A stretch of DNA of 8,088 bases, from assembly GCA_030598165.1 (NCBI GenBank), contig JAUVQL010000036.1:1-8088 (forward strand). Direction: 5' to 3'. This stretch comes from Acidobacteriota bacterium (GTDB lineage: Bacteria > Acidobacteriota > Vicinamibacteria > Marinacidobacterales > SMYC01). Shown one piece after another: positions 5,855-8,088 of the stretch (position 1 is its first letter; each line of letters begins with the position of its first letter). The translations under genes and the position numbers were made by a program. The notes beneath the pieces were generated by a model. That model made no database searches, was not told the origin of the DNA, and worked only from the letters and a program-made list of their open reading frames with translations.

Positions 5855-6784
5855 ATGAACTTCAACCGAAAAGACCTTCTAGGCATTGAAGAGTTATCCC
5901 CGGAAGAAATCCAACTCATTCTCGATACCGCCACTTCATTCAAAGAGATTGCGACACGGCCCATCAAAAAAGTTCCCACGTTGAGAGGCCGCACGGTCGT
6001 TAATCTCTTTTTCGAGCCCAGCACCCGGACTCGTTCTTCGTTCGAGATTGCAGAAAAACGTCTCTCCGCCGACACACTGAACTTCAGCGGGTCGAGCAGC
6101 GCACTCTCCAAAGGAGAGACCATGCTCGACACGGTGCACAACCTCGAGGCCATGGCTCCAGACACACTCGTCATGAGACACGCTGCCTCCGGGGCCCCTC
6201 ATTTCGTGGCGCGCAACACGAAAGCATCGGTCATCAACGCCGGTGATGGCATGCACGAGCATCCCACACAGGCTCTCCTGGATGCTTTCACTATTCGGGA
6301 GCACAAGCAGAAGCTGGACGGACTCAAGGTAGCGATCGTCGGTGATCTCGTTCACAGCCGGGTTTTCCGCTCGAACGCGTGGCTTCTGGCCAAGATGGGT
6401 GCCCAAGTCCACATTGCAGGCCCGGCCACACTGATTCCACCAGCAGTCGAAGGCCTTGGAGTCAAAAGGGCCAAGCGCGTCGAAGAAGCGGTGGAGGGTG
6501 CCGATGTGGTGATGATGCTCCGGGTACAAATGGAGCGGATGAAAGGTGGTTTCTTCCCTTCCGCCCGTGAGTACTTTCGGCTGTTTGGCATGACCCCGGA
6601 GAGACTGGAGCTGGCTCGCAAAGATGTCATCTTGATGCACCCCGGTCCCATGAACAGGGGTATCGAAATCGACTCCGCGGTTGCGGATGGACCTCGTTCG
6701 GTGATCTTGGAGCAAGTCTCCCATGGGGTTGCGATAAGAATGGCGGTTCTTTATCTCCTAGCTGGTGGAGGCTCAGAGGAATAG
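5855..6784 (+). CDS. pyrB: Aspartate carbamoyltransferase catalytic subunit
   Basis: This cytosolic enzyme joins carbamoyl phosphate and aspartate to give N-carbamoyl-aspartate, the committed step of pyrimidine synthesis. The 309 residues are full length. The carbamoyl-phosphate domain carries [13 protein letters not shown] (52-64, with S56-T57-R58-T59-R60), the mobile loop SALSKGET (82-89) with K86 that reaches the neighbouring subunit, R108 (VMRH) and HPTQALLD (136-143). The aspartate domain carries [13 protein letters not shown] (162-174) with R169, MLRVQMER (221-228) with R223, and HPGPMNRG (262-269). Every catalytic residue I can place is present. Start ATG 5855 is preceded by GGAG at 5839-5842, a spacing of 12 nt that is rather long. 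No pyrI regulatory subunit gene follows, so feedback may act through PyrR instead, or the enzyme may assemble with the adjacent dihydroorotase as known for some ATCases; both are inference. The stop codon is 1 nt before the pyrC start. Confidence 0.97.
   Translation: MNFNRKDLLGIEELSPEEIQLILDTATSFKEIATRPIKKVPTLRGRTVVNLFFEPSTRTRSSFEIAEKRLSADTLNFSGSSSALSKGETMLDTVHNLEAMAPDTLVMRHAASGAPHFVARNTKASVINAGDGMHEHPTQALLDAFTIREHKQKLDGLKVAIVGDLVHSRVFRSNAWLLAKMGAQVHIAGPATLIPPAVEGLGVKRAKRVEEAVEGADVVMMLRVQMERMKGGFFPSAREYFRLFGMTPERLELARKDVILMHPGPMNRGIEIDSAVADGPRSVILEQVSHGVAIRMAVLYLLAGGGSEE
6775..6780 (+). promoter_or_regulatory. Ribosome binding site that fixes the pyrC start
   Basis: AGAGGA lies inside the last codons of pyrB, 5 nt before ATG 6786. 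It supports this ATG over the in-frame GTG at 6765, which would add seven residues (MEAQRNS) not typical of the family and would extend the overlap with pyrB. Confidence 0.6.
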
Positions 6785-6785
6785 C

Positions 6786-8063
6786 ATGCGTCTAGTCATC
6801 AAGAGTGGTCGCGTCATGGATCCGGCCAACGGCGTTGACACCGAAACGGATATCTCAATCGAGGACGGTCGGATTTCCTCCGTCGCGCCGGATATAGACA
6901 CCAAAGGCGCCGAAGTCTTGGATGCCAAGGGTCTGGTCGTTGCGCCAGGCTTTATCGATATGCACGTTCACTTGCGGGAGCCGGGTTTCGAGCACAAGGA
7001 GACCATCGAGACGGGCACAGCAGCCGCGGCGGCGGGAGGTTTCACGGGCGTAGCTTGCATGCCCAACACGAATCCCGTCAACGATTCTGCCGCAGTGACT
7101 GAGCTCATTCTCCATCAAGCCCGGGAAAAAGGCCACGTCAGGGTGTATCCCATAGGAGCCATTACCAAAGGCCAAGCCGGTAATGAGATCGCCGAAATAG
7201 GCGAGCTCGTCCATGCAGGTGCCGTGGCCATCTCCGACGATGGTCACCCTGTGAGTGACCCTCGAGTCATGCGCCGCGCTTTGGAGTACTCCACCCACTT
7301 CGACATCCCACTCATCGAACACTGCGAGACACCGGAGCTCCACCCCGGTGGCGTCATGCACGAGGGTTATTGGTCCACGGTCCTGGGTTTGAGGGGAATC
7401 CCTGCAGCTTCGGAAGAAATCTCGGTTCGTCGCAACATCTCCCTCGCCGAGATGACGGGAGCCAAACTTCACATCGCCCACTTGTCGACGCAAGGATCCC
7501 TTGAAGCGGTAAGGGACGCCAAACGCCGGGGGCTCCGTGTGACCTGTGAAGCCACACCCCATCATCTCCTATTAACGGATGAAGCCGTCAAGGATTACGA
7601 CACGCACACCAAAATGGCGCCGCCGCTCCGGTCGGAGGAAGATCGTCAAGCCCTCATCGACGGCCTCGCGGATGGCACCATCGACGCCATTGCCACCGAC
7701 CATGCGCCACATCACTCTGACGAGAAGATGGTGGAGTTCGACCATGCGCCCTTCGGGATCGTGGGGCTCGAGACGGCTGTCCCTTTGTGTCTGGACCGTC
7801 TCGTGGGTCAGAAATTAATCTCGTTGGCCCGACTGATCGAGCTCTTATCCACCCAACCAGCCCGCCTCCTCGGCCTTTCCAAAGGCACCCTGACCGTGGG
7901 TGCCGACGCCGACATTACGGTACTGGATCTCGAGGGGTCCTCCACTGTCGAACCGGGGAAATTTCGCTCCAAGAGTCGGAACACTCCCTTTAAAGGATGG
8001 GAGCTCAAAGGTCGAGCCGTGAAAACCATCGTGGGCGGCAAGGTCGTCTGGAGTGTGGACTGA
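6786..8063 (+). CDS. pyrC: Dihydroorotase (type I)
   Basis: This is a zinc amidohydrolase that reversibly cyclises N-carbamoyl-aspartate to dihydroorotate, directly after PyrB in the pathway. The 425 residues fit type I dihydroorotases of the Bacillus/Thermus kind rather than the ~345-residue E. coli form. Features in order are a small beta domain (1-55), the metal motif GFIDMHVHLREPG (55-67) with H60 and H62 and substrate arginine R64, CMPNTNP (91-97) with N94, ISDDG (149-153) with the bridging-metal aspartate near D151/D152, IEHCE (177-181) with H179, IAHLST (230-235) with H232, CEATPHHL (254-261), and ATDHAPH (303-309) with catalytic D305 and substrate-contacting H309. The C-terminal VGADADITVLD (371-381) and GGKVVW (417-422) close the beta domain. 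All metal ligands are intact, so it is an active enzyme, not the inactive pseudo-DHOase that accompanies some ATCases. ATG 6786 is 1 nt past the pyrB stop, so the two are probably translationally coupled. Only 25 nt follow its stop before the window ends. Confidence 0.97.
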   Translation: MRLVIKSGRVMDPANGVDTETDISIEDGRISSVAPDIDTKGAEVLDAKGLVVAPGFIDMHVHLREPGFEHKETIETGTAAAAAGGFTGVACMPNTNPVNDSAAVTELILHQAREKGHVRVYPIGAITKGQAGNEIAEIGELVHAGAVAISDDGHPVSDPRVMRRALEYSTHFDIPLIEHCETPELHPGGVMHEGYWSTVLGLRGIPAASEEISVRRNISLAEMTGAKLHIAHLSTQGSLEAVRDAKRRGLRVTCEATPHHLLLTDEAVKDYDTHTKMAPPLRSEEDRQALIDGLADGTIDAIATDHAPHHSDEKMVEFDHAPFGIVGLETAVPLCLDRLVGQKLISLARLIELLSTQPARLLGLSKGTLTVGADADITVLDLEGSSTVEPGKFRSKSRNTPFKGWELKGRAVKTIVGGKVVWSVD

Positions 8064-8088
8064 AGGCCTACGAGAAAGCCCGTACCAT

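Noticed and set aside
5936..6724. Long minus-strand frame (262 residues) inside pyrB
   Set aside because: Antisense of a fully conserved pyrB. It is His/Arg/Gly-rich with no recognisable domain.

Overview
The window reads as an ordinary bacterial chromosome segment, about 8.1 kb, with moderately high GC and tightly packed genes. Seven protein-coding genes can be supported. One runs leftward off the window edge. The other six run rightward. No tRNA, rRNA, CRISPR array, integrase or transposase is visible. The gene order (lspA-lgt-rluD, then pyrR-pyrB-pyrC), the Cys-rich subtype of Lgt and a characteristic GC-rich intergenic repeat (5117-5212) suggest an Acidobacteriota-like or related soil/sediment lineage. 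This taxonomic call is an inference from memory and could be wrong.

Left end (1-492, minus strand): the first 164 codons of a response regulator, a CheY-like receiver with an intact phosphorylation site and the start of a charged C-terminal extension. A 377-bp divergent intergenic region (493-869) separates it from the rightward genes. That region holds weak promoter candidates for both directions and an 8-bp perfect inverted repeat just before lspA.

Middle (870-3159): lspA, lgt and rluD are packed with a 5-nt gap and then a 4-nt overlap. LspA and Lgt catalyse two successive steps of lipoprotein maturation at the cytoplasmic membrane. RluD is a 23S rRNA pseudouridine synthase that often travels with lspA. 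A 108-nt spacer follows, then a 615-residue protein with five predicted membrane segments and a periplasmic alkaline-phosphatase-superfamily domain. It is the least understood gene here, because two positions that are normally acidic metal ligands are altered.

Right end (5116-8063): a 148-nt spacer filled by a palindromic, modular GC-rich repeat leads into pyrR, pyrB and pyrC. PyrR is the PRPP- and UMP-responsive regulator and uracil phosphoribosyltransferase. PyrB makes carbamoyl aspartate and PyrC cyclises it to dihydroorotate, so this is a de novo pyrimidine operon with its regulator first. No convincing PyrR RNA-binding loop or attenuator was found ahead of pyrR or pyrB.

The window is mostly housekeeping. 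I do not see a clear new biological system. The points most worth a second look are the modified phosphatase, the repeat element, and how this pyr operon is controlled.
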